The notes beneath the pieces are model-generated. The model saw only the letters and a program-made list of their open reading frames with translations, had not been told where the DNA came from and made no database searches. This document shows, in pieces, positions 7,762 through 15,860 of a stretch of DNA of 64,000 nucleotides; position 1 is the stretch's first letter, and the number at the start of each line of letters is the position of its first letter. Made by a program: the position numbers and the translations under genes. Location: NCBI RefSeq assembly GCF_000336775.1, contig NZ_AOLJ01000011.1, positions 469,083 to 533,082 of the forward strand, given 5' to 3'. Origin of the DNA: Haloferax gibbonsii ATCC 33959 (GTDB lineage Archaea; Halobacteriota; Halobacteria; Halobacteriales; Haloferacaceae).

Positions 7762-9153
7762 TCAGTCGTCTTCGCCCGCGTCGTCGACGCCGACGCTCCC
7801 GCGTTCGACCATGAGCGAGTCGGCGTGGCCCGCCCAGTCGGCGTAGTAGAACGCGACGAGCGCGAACAGCCCCATCCACGTGAACGACAGGACGATGCCG
7901 ATGCGTGCGCCGAGCGGGCCGTAGTCGAACACCTCGACGAGCAGGTAGGACGCGCCGACGAAGAAGCCGAACACCCCGGTCAGTCGAGCGACGAAGGGGA
8001 TTCGCGTCGCGCCCGCGCCCTGAAGCGACCCGGAGAGACCGACGAAGAGCGCCAGTCCCGGCGCGGCGAGGCCGTAGGCGACGGCGAACTTCACGGCCCA
8101 TTCGAGGTCCGCGCCGCCGCCGGAGCCGACGAGGCCGACGATGGGCTCGGTGAACGCCGCGAGGAAGAGCCCGATACCGCCGACCGTGGCGACCGACAGG
8201 AGCGCCACCGCCCCGCCTTGATACCGCGCGGTCTCGCTGTCGCCCGCCCCGAGCGCCTGCCCGACGAGGACGCTGGCGGCGACGTTGTAGCCGCGCGCCA
8301 GCGGGCTGGCGACCTGCTGGTAGACCCGGCGGCCGATTTGGAAGCCGGCGTTGACGGCGTCGCCGAAGCCGAGGAGCAGGGCGTTGAACGGGAACTCGGC
8401 GAGTTCGGCGGCGAGGCCCTCGCCGACCCGCGGGGTGGCGATACGCACGAGTTGGCTGGCGACCGTCCGGTCGCGGGGCCGAACCAGCGAGGTCGGCGAC
8501 GCGGGTCGGGCGAGCGCGGCGAGGAGCAGTCCCGCCGAGAGGACGTTGGCGGTCGAGGTCGCGAGTCCGACACCCAGCACGCCGAGCGCGGGCAGGCCGA
8601 CGAGGCCGAAGCCGAGACCGACCGACAGCCCGATGTTGACGACGTTGGCGAAGACGTTGACCAGCATCGGCGTCCGGGTGTCGCCGACGCCCTGAAGCGA
8701 CCGCGAGCCGACGAGCGAGACCAACCGGGCGGGCGAGGTGGCGAAGATGACCGCGAGATACGTCGTGCCCAAGGCGACCGCCCTGTCGCTCGCGGGAAAC
8801 GCGCCGATGGCCGCCTCGCCCAGCGTGAACCCGAAAATCAGGAACGGGACGCCCGCGAGGAACGCGAGGAGGAGCGCCGTCGAGATTGCCTCGCTCCGGT
8901 TGGCGTCCGCGCCGCTCCCCGTGTCCTGACTGGAGAGCGCGATTGCGCCGCCGCCGAGTCCGAGACCGATTCGGAGGGGAAACCGAGCGTAGAGGTCGGC
9001 GAGGCCGATAGCGACGACCGCGGCGGGAGAGAGCGCGGCGGTGACGGCCACGTCCACGGTCCGCATCGCCGTCTGGGCGGTCTGCTCGGCCATCACCGGC
9101 CAGGCGAGCGAGAAGATACGCTTCCAGACCCGCCGGAGGCGGCCGAGGTTCAT
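7762..9153 (-). CDS. MATE family multidrug/toxic-compound efflux transporter
   Basis: A 463-residue polytopic membrane protein with about 12 predicted helices arranged as two six-helix bundles, as in the MATE (NorM/DinF) family. Family-like segments include FSLAWPVMAEQTAQTAMRTVD in the first helix and the repeated loops VGSRSLQGVGDTRTPM (first half) and LSGSLQGAGATRIPF (second half), which show the internal twofold repeat. It would export cationic compounds using a Na+ or H+ gradient; substrate and coupling ion are unknown. It ends in an acidic cytosolic tail. Confidence 0.88.
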   Translation of the reverse strand: MNLGRLRRVWKRIFSLAWPVMAEQTAQTAMRTVDVAVTAALSPAAVVAIGLADLYARFPLRIGLGLGGGAIALSSQDTGSGADANRSEAISTALLLAFLAGVPFLIFGFTLGEAAIGAFPASDRAVALGTTYLAVIFATSPARLVSLVGSRSLQGVGDTRTPMLVNVFANVVNIGLSVGLGFGLVGLPALGVLGVGLATSTANVLSAGLLLAALARPASPTSLVRPRDRTVASQLVRIATPRVGEGLAAELAEFPFNALLLGFGDAVNAGFQIGRRVYQQVASPLARGYNVAASVLVGQALGAGDSETARYQGGAVALLSVATVGGIGLFLAAFTEPIVGLVGSGGGADLEWAVKFAVAYGLAAPGLALFVGLSGSLQGAGATRIPFVARLTGVFGFFVGASYLLVEVFDYGPLGARIGIVLSFTWMGLFALVAFYYADWAGHADSLMVERGSVGVDDAGEDD

Positions 9154-9509
9154 GCCGAGGCCACGGACCTCGCGCAGTTGACGGTATCGGAAGCGGCGGT
9201 CCCGTCTGGCACTCTCGATGCGACGCGCGAATGACGGGTGTCATACGCGAGCGATGGGTCTCCGCTGTCGTGCGGTTTCACTTTCACTCCGGGTGGGGGA
9301 CGTTTATATGCACGGGGACCAGAAAGACAGTTGCACGTCACACGCGTGCATTCCCCCTTTCCCCTTTCCCGACCGGCGAGCGACGGCGACGGCGCGCGTC
9401 GACGGAGCCGAATCCGAGTCCTCAACCGACGACCATGAGGGTTGACATCACGGCCCTGATACGGACGAGTTCCCGAACGATTAAACACAGACACGGGCGA
9501 TTTCTGACC
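9154..9509. other. 356-base gene-free region with a TATA box, hairpin and pyrimidine tract
   Basis: The region separates the divergent MATE and threonine ammonia-lyase genes. It holds a good TATA-like tttatat at 9303-9309 on the + strand. An inverted repeat follows (tgcacg 9332-9337 and cgtgca 9345-9350, 7-base loop), then a C/T-only run (9351-9370). A transcript from this TATA would begin near 9330 with the hairpin. A second TATA at 9479-9486 serves the enzyme gene directly. I see no convincing coding sequence. Confidence 0.5.
9479..9486 (+). promoter_or_regulatory. TATA element of threonine ammonia-lyase
   Basis: The element gattaaac is centred about 28 bases before the ATG at 9510, the leaderless spacing common in haloarchaea. 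It favours 9510 over the in-frame ATG at 9435, which would add a basic 25-residue leader not expected in the family. Confidence 0.6.
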
Positions 9510-10721
9510 ATGCTCACGCTTGACGACGTACGCGCCGCCCGCGAGCGCGTCGAAGCGGTCGCCCGATGGACACCGCTGGAGTACTCGCACACCTTCTCGG
9601 AGATGACGGGTGCAGAGGTGTACCTGAAACTGGAGAACTCCCAGCGCACGGGGTCGTTCAAGATTCGCGGGGCGACGAACCGCATCACCACGCTCTCCGA
9701 CGAGGAGAAAGACGCCGGCGTCGTGACCGCGAGCGCCGGCAACCACGCGCAGGGCGTCGCGCTCGCGGCGTCGCGAGCGGGCGTGAACTCGAAAATCGTC
9801 ATGCCGGAGTACGCGCCGATTTCGAAGGTGAAAGCCACCGAGCGCTACGGGGGCGACGTGGTCCTCTACGGCAACGACTACGACGAGGCGCAGGCCAAGG
9901 CCCACGAAATCGAGGCGGACGAGGGCCGGACCTACGTCCACGCCTTCGACGACGAGTACGTCATGGCCGGACAGGGAACTATCGGTCTCGAAATCGCGGA
10001 GGACTGCCCCGACCTCGACACCGTGGTCGTCCCCATCGGCGGCGGCGGCCTCATCTCCGGCATCTCGACGGCCATCAAAGCGCAGTTCCCCGACGCCCGC
10101 GTCATCGGCGTGCAGGCGGAACAGGCCTCCAGCGCCGCGGATTCGCTGAACAAGGGGTCGATTCAGACCATCGACGAGGTTGACACCATCGCCGACGGCA
10201 TCGCCGTCCGCAGAATCGGCGACAAACCCTTCGAGGTCATCCGCGAGCGCGTCGACGAGGTCGTCACCGTCTCCGACGAGGAAATCGCCGTGGCGCTGAC
10301 CTACCTGCTCGAACGCTCGAAGACGCTGGTCGAGGGCGCGGGGGCCGTCGCGCTCGCGGCGCTGGTCTTCCAGAAGTTCGACTACGAGGAGGGCGAGGTC
10401 GTCGTCCCCGCGCTGTGCGGCGGCAACATCGACATGAACACGCTGACGACCGTGGTGATGCGCGGGCTCGTCGAGACCGGCCGGTACCTCAAGATTCGGA
10501 CCGAGCTGAAGGACCGCCCCGGCTCGCTCGAACAGCTCATCGAGATAATCGCCGCGGAGAAGGCGAACATCTACGCCGTCAGGCACGACCGCACCTCCCG
10601 GAAAATCGCGCTGAACGCGACGGAGGTCGAAATCGACCTCGAAATGCGCGGGCCCGACCACGTCGATTCGCTCCTCGGAGAGCTCCGCGACGCGGGCTAC
10701 GACGTGGAAGTCCTCGACTGA
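9510..10721 (+). CDS. ilvA: Threonine ammonia-lyase (threonine dehydratase) with C-terminal ACT domain
   Basis: A 403-residue PLP fold II enzyme that deaminates threonine to 2-oxobutanoate, feeding isoleucine synthesis. K51 in GSFKIRG binds PLP, SAGNHAQG is the substrate/phosphate loop and PIGGGGLISG binds the PLP phosphate. An ACT-like regulatory domain occupies about residues 325-403 (LKIRTELKDRPGSLEQLIEIIA), giving likely allosteric control by amino acids. Length and single ACT domain fit the short archaeal/TdcB-plus-ACT form. The biosynthetic (IlvA) versus catabolic role cannot be settled from sequence. Confidence 0.9.
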   Translation: MLTLDDVRAARERVEAVARWTPLEYSHTFSEMTGAEVYLKLENSQRTGSFKIRGATNRITTLSDEEKDAGVVTASAGNHAQGVALAASRAGVNSKIVMPEYAPISKVKATERYGGDVVLYGNDYDEAQAKAHEIEADEGRTYVHAFDDEYVMAGQGTIGLEIAEDCPDLDTVVVPIGGGGLISGISTAIKAQFPDARVIGVQAEQASSAADSLNKGSIQTIDEVDTIADGIAVRRIGDKPFEVIRERVDEVVTVSDEEIAVALTYLLERSKTLVEGAGAVALAALVFQKFDYEEGEVVVPALCGGNIDMNTLTTVVMRGLVETGRYLKIRTELKDRPGSLEQLIEIIAAEKANIYAVRHDRTSRKIALNATEVEIDLEMRGPDHVDSLLGELRDAGYDVEVLD

Positions 10722-10766
10722 CCGCGTCGCCGGGGGCGGTCGGGAACCGGGTTCGAGGCCGGCCGC

Positions 10767-10973
10767 TCAGACGAGTCCAGTAACGCCGATAAACACGAGG
10801 AGCGCGCCGATGCCGCGGTAGAGCCAGACGGGGGCGTCGGACTCGCGGGACTCCTCCGCGGGCGAGCGGCGGAGGAACTCGAACCCGAACGCGTGGATTC
10901 GCGCGGGGAAAACGAGGTACGCGACGCCGAGAACCACGGCTCCGGCGTACCCGGCCTGCCACAGGAAGTTCAT
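10767..10973 (-). CDS. Two-helix small membrane protein
   Basis: A 68-residue protein with helices at about 5-25 (AGYAGAVVLGVAYLVFPA) and 50-67 (GIGALLVFIGVTGLV), joined by a charged cytosolic loop rich in Arg, Glu and Ser. The layout resembles short DUF6199-like proteins, but I cannot assign a family with confidence. It converges with threonine ammonia-lyase, and no partner is evident. Confidence 0.6.
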   Translation of the reverse strand: MNFLWQAGYAGAVVLGVAYLVFPARIHAFGFEFLRRSPAEESRESDAPVWLYRGIGALLVFIGVTGLV

Positions 10974-11141
10974 GTTCTAAATCCGAACTGTTCGGACATA
11001 TCTTCGTCGGTTCGCGGTATCCGACGAACGCCGCCTTTTTTACCCGGACGATTATGTCGAATTCGGGCGGGAGACCCCGCCTACGATGATTTTCAGTTCG
11101 TGGGAAGCATGCGGGGATTGACTCTCCCCCAATACGAAGGC

Positions 11142-11149
11142 CTTTAAGA
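11142..11149 (+). promoter_or_regulatory. Putative TATA element of the cyd operon
   Basis: The element ctttaaga lies about 57 bases before cydA, which would give a leader of roughly 30 bases. Upstream (10974-11130) is gene-free and includes a run of T (11035-11041) that could end transcription from the left. Confidence 0.45.
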
Positions 11150-11202
11150 AGGAAGTCCCCGCTTCCCGGTTCGCCTCGGCGCCAGCGACCCCGCACCCAA
11201 CC

Positions 11203-12627
11203 ATGCTCGACCCAGTCATCGCCAGTCGGCTGCAGTTCGCGCTCACGACCATCGTCCACATCATCTTCCCGGTGATGAGCATGGGCCTCGCGCCCTTCCT
11301 CATCTACTTCACGTGGAAGGATATCCGAACCGACGACCCCGTGTACGAACAGCTCAGGCGGTTCTGGACGAAGATTTTCGCCGTCTCGTTCGTCGTCGGC
11401 ACCGTGACCGGCATCGTCCTCGAGTTCGAGTTCGGGACGAACTTCGCGGCGTTCTCGACGGCGGCCGGCGAGCTGTTCGGCGGCCCGCTCGCCACCGAGG
11501 GGATGATGGCGTTCATGCTCGAAGCGACGTTCCTCGGGGTGTTCGTCTTCGGCCGCGAGAAGGTTTCGGACGCCCTGTACATGGTTTCGGCCGTCGCCGT
11601 CGGCCTCGGTACGTGGCTCTCGGCGGTGTGGATTCTCGTCGCCAACTCGTGGATGCAGACGCCGCGAGGGTACGAACTCGCCAGCGAGAGCGGCCAACTC
11701 GTCGTCTCGCTCGTCGACCCCATCGCGGCGTACGCCAACCCGCGGTTCCCGTGGATGTTCGTCCACATGCAGAACGCCGCGGTGCTGTCGGTCGCGCTGT
11801 TCATGGCCGGCGTCGCGGCGTACCACGTCTGGCAGCGCGGCATCGACGCCGACGACGACCGCGAGGCCGCGCGCTTCTGGCGGAAGACGCTCAAAATCGC
11901 GCTCGTCGTCCTGCTCGTGACCGCGCCGTTTCAGGCGATTCACGGCGACGCCTACGGCCGCCACGTCTACGAGACCCAGCCGCAGAAGTTCGCCGCCATG
12001 GAGGCTGTCTGGGAGACCGACAGCTACGTCCCGGAGTACATCTTCGCCATCCCGACGAGCCTCGAACACATCACCGACCCGCGCGCCAAGGAACTGCTCG
12101 GCATCGGGATTCCCGGCGGGGCGTCGTGGCTGGCGAGCGGGGGTGACCCCCAAGCCGAAATCACCGGCCTGAACGAGTTCGACACGGAGGCCCCGCCGGT
12201 CGCAATCGTCTTCTGGTCGTTCCGGCTCATGGTCGCCGCCGGCTTCTGGTTCATCCTGTTGGCCTTCTGGGCGGCCTACCGCTGGTGGACCGACGACCTG
12301 TACGACGACGACCTGTTGCACAAGGCGTTCGTCGGGTCGTCGCTCCTCGGTATCTTCGCCGTCGAGGTCGGCTGGATAGTCACCGAGGTGGGCCGACAGC
12401 CGTGGGTCATCCAGGGCGTCCTCAAGACGAGTGACGGCGTCTCACCGGGGCTCACCGGCTTCGAGGCGACGCTCACGCTCGTCGGCTTCGCGGTCGTGTA
12501 CTCCGGCCTGCTCGCGCTCTACACCTACGTGATTCGCCGCATCATCCGCGAGGGGCCGCCGAGCGTCGACGAGACGGCGGCGGGCGCGGAGACCGCTTCC
12601 CCCGCGGGGGTGAGCGGCGATGACTGA
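11203..12627 (+). CDS. cydA: Cytochrome bd quinol oxidase subunit I
   Basis: The 474-residue haem-binding subunit of a cytochrome bd-type terminal oxidase, which oxidises quinol and reduces O2 at the membrane. H19 (TIVHIIFP) corresponds to the haem b595 ligand of characterised CydA, and GRQPWVIQG is the family's conserved quinol-side segment. About nine membrane helices are seen. The C-terminus overlaps the start of cydB by eight bases, so the two are co-transcribed and translationally coupled. The periplasmic loop appears short. The oxidase probably serves at low oxygen, a point from family knowledge only. Confidence 0.95.
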   Translation: MLDPVIASRLQFALTTIVHIIFPVMSMGLAPFLIYFTWKDIRTDDPVYEQLRRFWTKIFAVSFVVGTVTGIVLEFEFGTNFAAFSTAAGELFGGPLATEGMMAFMLEATFLGVFVFGREKVSDALYMVSAVAVGLGTWLSAVWILVANSWMQTPRGYELASESGQLVVSLVDPIAAYANPRFPWMFVHMQNAAVLSVALFMAGVAAYHVWQRGIDADDDREAARFWRKTLKIALVVLLVTAPFQAIHGDAYGRHVYETQPQKFAAMEAVWETDSYVPEYIFAIPTSLEHITDPRAKELLGIGIPGGASWLASGGDPQAEITGLNEFDTEAPPVAIVFWSFRLMVAAGFWFILLAFWAAYRWWTDDLYDDDLLHKAFVGSSLLGIFAVEVGWIVTEVGRQPWVIQGVLKTSDGVSPGLTGFEATLTLVGFAVVYSGLLALYTYVIRRIIREGPPSVDETAAGAETASPAGVSGDD

Positions 12628-13618
12628 CTACGGCGCGTTCGCCACCGGCCCGCTCTTCGGCCTGCCGCTGCAAGAGCTGTGGTTCGGGCTCGTGTTCTTC
12701 ATCCTCGGGATGTTCCTGTTCCTCGACGGCTTCGACTTCGGCGTCGGGGCCATCTTCGCGACCCGCGACGACGACGAGGAGCGCGAGACGCTGCTCGCCG
12801 CCATCGGCCCCTTCTGGGACGGCAACGAGGTGTGGCTCGTCGTGTTCGGCGGCGCGCTGTTCGCCGCGTTCCCGGCGGTGTACGCGAACCTCTTCAGCCG
12901 CCACTACCTGCTCATGTTCGCCATCCTCGGGGCGCTCATCCTCCGCGGGCTCGCCCCCGAGATGTACGAACAGCGCCACGACGAGGCGTGGCAGACGTGG
13001 TGGGGCCGGGCGTTCGTCGTCGGCAGCGTGAGCACGCCCTTTTTGCTCGGCGTGTTCGCCGCTCACTGGCTCCTCGGCGTGGAGTCGCTCCTGTCGCTCC
13101 CCGGCGTCGTCGTCGGCCTCGCCGTCGTCGCGCTCACCGTCGTCGCCGGGGTCGGCTTCCTCGCCATGAAGACCCGCGGGAGCCTCCAGCGCGACGTGGC
13201 CGACTACGGCCCCCGTGCGATGGCGGCCTACCTCGCGCTCGTCGTCGTCACGCTGGGTTATCTCGTCGCCGTCCGGCCCGACCTCGGCGTCCTCGCGCCG
13301 ATTCCGCTGGCGCTCGTCGTCGTCAGTCTCGCCGCCGCCGCGGGCTACCTGCTCGCGCTCCGCGACGGGCGCTACACGCTCGCGTTCGCGACCGTGCCGG
13401 TCCTCGTGTTCGCGTTCGTCGCGCTCGTGGCGACGCTCATGTTCCCCTTGGCCGACCCCGCGACCGGACTGACCGTCGCGGACGCCATCGTCTCGGTGCT
13501 CCCGTTGAACATCATGAGCGTCGCGTCGGCGCTCCTCCTGCCGCTCGTGTTCGCCTACTTCGGCATCCTCTACTCGACGTTCAGCGGGCCAATCGAGACC
13601 GGCGAATCGTACTCCTGA
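12620..13618 (+). CDS. cydB: Cytochrome bd quinol oxidase subunit II
   Basis: The 332-residue partner of CydA with about eight or nine membrane helices. The N-terminal motif LWFGLVFFILGMFLFLDGFDFGVG and the following GPFWDGNEVWL are hallmarks of CydB. It begins inside cydA (eight-base overlap). CydC and CydD exporters are not in the neighbourhood. A small membrane-protein gene follows after 39 bases. Confidence 0.95.
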   Translation: MTDYGAFATGPLFGLPLQELWFGLVFFILGMFLFLDGFDFGVGAIFATRDDDEERETLLAAIGPFWDGNEVWLVVFGGALFAAFPAVYANLFSRHYLLMFAILGALILRGLAPEMYEQRHDEAWQTWWGRAFVVGSVSTPFLLGVFAAHWLLGVESLLSLPGVVVGLAVVALTVVAGVGFLAMKTRGSLQRDVADYGPRAMAAYLALVVVTLGYLVAVRPDLGVLAPIPLALVVVSLAAAAGYLLALRDGRYTLAFATVPVLVFAFVALVATLMFPLADPATGLTVADAIVSVLPLNIMSVASALLLPLVFAYFGILYSTFSGPIETGESYS

Positions 13619-13657
13619 CCGACTGCAATCGACCCATCCCCCACAACCAATCCACCC

Positions 13658-13864
13658 ATGGCTACGCTCCCCAACACAACCCCCACCGCCGAATCGCTCA
13701 CGAAACCGCTGACCCTCCTCGGCCTCGGACTGGTCGCCGTCAGCGTCGCCGTCGCGGGGTTCGCGCTCCGAGACGGCGACGTCGTCACCGCCCTCGGGAT
13801 GGGGCTGTTGTTCGCCTCGGGCGTCCTCACGACCGGCATCAGCCTCTCCGGGAAGTCGATCTAA
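13658..13864 (+). CDS. Small two-helix membrane protein behind cydAB
   Basis: A 68-residue protein with two hydrophobic segments, about 17-38 (LTLLGLGLVAVSVAVAGFAL) and 42-63 (GDVVTALGMGLLFASGVLTTGI). It starts 39 bases after cydB on the same strand, so it may be transcribed with the oxidase. Bacterial bd oxidases carry small single-helix subunits (CydX, CydS). This protein is not visibly homologous but could be a functional counterpart. It may equally be an unrelated haloarchaeal membrane protein. Confidence 0.65.
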   Translation: MATLPNTTPTAESLTKPLTLLGLGLVAVSVAVAGFALRDGDVVTALGMGLLFASGVLTTGISLSGKSI

Positions 13865-13914
13865 CTGACGGGCTGCGACCGGCTCGCTCCGCCGCGGACC
13901 CGGTCGTTCCACCC

Positions 13915-13921
13915 TATTTTA
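13915..13921 (+). promoter_or_regulatory. TATA element of ridA
   Basis: The element attttat is centred about 30 bases before the ATG at 13948. This fits a leaderless transcript separate from the cyd operon. Confidence 0.6.
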
Positions 13922-13947
13922 TCACGTCGTGGCGAAATCCACCGCGT

Positions 13948-14334
13948 ATGAAGCGCGTCATCGAGACCGACGAAGCGCCGGCCGCGGTCGGTGCGTACAG
14001 TCAGGCGACGACCAACGGCTCGCTGCTCTACACGGCGGGGCAGATTCCGCTGACGCCGGACGGCGAACTCCTCGACGACGAGGACATCACGACGCAGACG
14101 ACGCAGTCGCTCGACAACGTGATGGCCATCCTCGCGGAGGCCGGCGCGGACGCGAGCGACGTGCTGAAGACGACCGTGTTCCTCGCCGACATCGACGACT
14201 TCGAGGAGATGAACGAGACGTACGCGACCTACTTCGACGAGGAGCCGCCGGCCCGCTCGGCGGTCGAGGTCGGCAACCTGCCGAAGGGCGTCGGCGTCGA
14301 AATCGAGGCCGTCGCCGTCGTCGACGAGGAGTAA
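13948..14334 (+). CDS. ridA: RidA family enamine/imine deaminase
   Basis: A 128-residue cytosolic protein of the RidA/YjgF family, which hydrolyses reactive 2-aminoacrylate and related enamines released by PLP enzymes such as threonine ammonia-lyase. Family hallmarks are the AVGAYSQA start, YTAGQIPL, the central VLKTTVFLADIDDFEEMNE and the C-terminal ARSAVEVGNLPKGVGVEIEAVA. That last segment contains the Arg that binds the substrate carboxylate. A threonine ammonia-lyase gene 3.2 kb upstream makes biochemical sense. The next gene starts one base after its stop. Confidence 0.93.
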   Translation: MKRVIETDEAPAAVGAYSQATTNGSLLYTAGQIPLTPDGELLDDEDITTQTTQSLDNVMAILAEAGADASDVLKTTVFLADIDDFEEMNETYATYFDEEPPARSAVEVGNLPKGVGVEIEAVAVVDEE

Positions 14335-14335
14335 C

Positions 14336-14542
14336 GTGGCCCGCCGCGTCCGGTCCGCGCTCGCGTGGGGCGCAGCGAGCCTCCTCCTCGTGGGCGTCCT
14401 CGCGCAGGGCGCGGTCCTCCTCGGACTCGGCATCGACGTGTCGTTCGGGGCGGTCGCCGCGGTGGCGGTCGCGTCCGGCGTCGCCGTCGGGTCCGTGACA
14501 TACGTCATCGAACCCCGACTCGAACGGAAAGGAAGGGCTTAA
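14336..14542 (+). CDS. Small two-helix membrane protein (GTG start)
   Basis: A 68-residue protein with helices at about 7-29 and 33-54 and a basic C-terminus (EPRLERKGRA). The GTG start lies one base after the ridA stop, which implies co-transcription. No family motif is recognised. Its 3' end overlaps the likely TATA box of the following tRNA gene (cttaaattat, 14539-14548). Confidence 0.6.
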   Translation: MARRVRSALAWGAASLLLVGVLAQGAVLLGLGIDVSFGAVAAVAVASGVAVGSVTYVIEPRLERKGRA

Positions 14543-14571
14543 ATTATCCAGGCGGGAACGTTGCGTTGTAA

Positions 14572-14652
14572 GCCAGGATGGCCGAGCGGTAAGGCGCACG
14601 CCTGGAAAGCGTGTTCCCTCTGGGATCGGGGGTTCAAATCCCTCTCCTGGCG
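14572..14652 (+). tRNA. tRNA-Ser (anticodon GGA)
   Basis: An 81-base class II tRNA. The acceptor arms GCCAGGA and TCCTGGC pair over seven bases with G as discriminator. The anticodon arm CACGC/GCGTG encloses CTGGAAA, with anticodon GGA reading UCC and UCU. A long variable arm (CCC-TCT-GGG) marks serine, and the T arm GGGGG/CCCTC encloses TTCAAAT. The 3' CCA is not encoded. A TATA-like element lies about 28 bases upstream. No intron is seen. Confidence 0.97.
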
Positions 14653-15077
14653 CTTCTTCCGAACTCAACTCACGTAGCAGCGCGTCTCGTCGCGCTGCGG
14701 GCGGCGAGTTCGGGAGAACGCCGCCGGAGGATTTGAACCAAGGAGCGAAGCGAACAGAGTGAGCAATGTGCGACACGAAGTGTCGCAGTGAGACGAACGG
14801 CGGAGCCGCGAGTCGTGAGCGACTGAGGTTCAAATCCCTCACCTTCGCATCCGGTGCACATAGCTTCTCCCGCAATCGCCGGCCGGCGAGAACCGTCGCC
14901 GGAGTCTATGGCCCCACTCGCCAAGGACCACTTACGTCGAAACTGGCAGGGCACCCCCAGTTCGACGCGACCCGAGGCACTACCACAGACCCAACCTACG
15001 GTACCACCACAGAAGCGACCGTATCAACTGTTCGGACAAAACATTCATCCCCATGGGATACGATACCATGATTGACA
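14653..15077. other. 425-base gene-free region with nested hairpin and tRNA T-arm-like copies
   Basis: No gene is supported here. Directly behind tRNA-Ser is a nested inverted repeat: outer arms ccgaactc (14659-14666) and gagttcgg (14706-14713), inner arms gcagcgcg (14677-14684) and cgcgctgc (14691-14698). A reversed T-arm-like ggatttgaacca (14729-14740), an inverted repeat gcgacac-gaa-gtgtcgc around 14768-14784 and a direct copy of the tRNA T-arm segment ggttcaaatccctc (14827-14840) follow. The segment 14741-14825 has the gagcgaagcgaac/gagtgagc style of repeated haloarchaeal intergenic sequence. The last 200 bases are less GC-rich and lead into the next small gene. Confidence 0.55.
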
Positions 15078-15260
15078 ATGCCTGACACCAAGACCGGCCG
15101 CGAGAAGAAGGGCCTCAACAAGCGGACCCAGCTCACCGAGCGGCTGTACGAACGAGAGTTATCGGTGTTAGACGAAGACGACGACGAGCCCCCGCTCGAC
15201 GCCGCGAGAGACGAGACCGACGGCGAGTTCCTCGCGGACGAACTCCCCGACGACGACTGA
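15078..15260 (+). CDS. Small acidic protein of unknown function
   Basis: A 60-residue, highly charged soluble protein: a basic N-terminal third (KTGREKKGLNKRTQLTERLYERE) followed by a strongly acidic tail ending DELPDDD. The ATG at 15078 is preferred over an in-frame TTG two codons upstream. No domain is recognised. The basic-to-acidic layout is common in haloarchaeal small proteins. Confidence 0.6.
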   Translation: MPDTKTGREKKGLNKRTQLTERLYERELSVLDEDDDEPPLDAARDETDGEFLADELPDDD

Positions 15261-15317
15261 CGGCGCGGCCAACGCTGCCGCCGACCACGCGAATTTTTAT
15301 CGGGCGCAACAGAACGT

Positions 15318-15716
15318 GTGAGCGTGCACCACCGCGCGAACTACGCGACCGTGTTTATCGGGTCGCACCTCCACCCCGAAGGAGAGACGCTGGACCTCGA
15401 CTGGGCGGACGACGCCGGAAACGAGACGGCGACGTTCGAGTTCGACGTCCCGACCGACGACCCGCGAGAGCCGTACCTCGGTATCCAGGCGTTCGACGTG
15501 GGCGAGTACGGCCACGAGATTCGAATCAACGGCGACTCGCTTTCGGGGTTCGACATCCCGCCGGGCGACGGCTGGCAGTACTGGGTCGACACCGTGACCG
15601 GCGCGAGCCTCGTCGAGGGCTCGAACACCATCCGAGTCGTCCGCGACGACGACGGCGACGACGCGTTCGCCGTCGGAACGGTGACGGTCCACTGGAAAGA
15701 GCCGGTCGAAGAGTAG
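15318..15716 (+). CDS. Haloarchaeal conserved beta-rich protein, function unknown
   Basis: A 132-residue acidic soluble protein that appears all-beta, with short alternating strands (ATFEFDVP, YLGIQAFDVG, HEIRINGDSL, NTIRVVRDD, GTVTVHW). The pattern resembles a jelly-roll or carbohydrate-binding-like fold, but I recognise no active site or binding motif. It has no signal peptide. The GTG at 15318 is about 22 bases after a TATA-like tttttat (15294-15300), which fits a leaderless start. Confidence 0.7.
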   Translation: MSVHHRANYATVFIGSHLHPEGETLDLDWADDAGNETATFEFDVPTDDPREPYLGIQAFDVGEYGHEIRINGDSLSGFDIPPGDGWQYWVDTVTGASLVEGSNTIRVVRDDDGDDAFAVGTVTVHWKEPVEE

Positions 15717-15860
15717 CGTATAAAGCGCCCCGGCCGGGACAGAATTGTGGTGTGAAATGACGTACCACAGTAACTCCCCGAACACCCGAGAGGAGGCATC
15801 TGTCGCGCGGTTACCGGGATAACGCGGCGAACGCGCGGAGTTCAGTGCTCGATTCGTCGG

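Noticed and set aside
9435..9509. Upstream in-frame ATG for threonine ammonia-lyase
   Set aside because: It would add a basic 25-residue leader and lies upstream of the TATA box that serves 9510.
12679..13947. Long frame open through cydB into ridA
   Set aside because: Only the last 128 codons (from 13948) are RidA. Upstream it is an out-of-frame shadow of cydB with Arg/Pro-rich composition.
14825..14849. A second tRNA gene near tRNA-Ser
   Set aside because: Only a T-arm-like piece is present; no acceptor, D or anticodon arm can be built around it.
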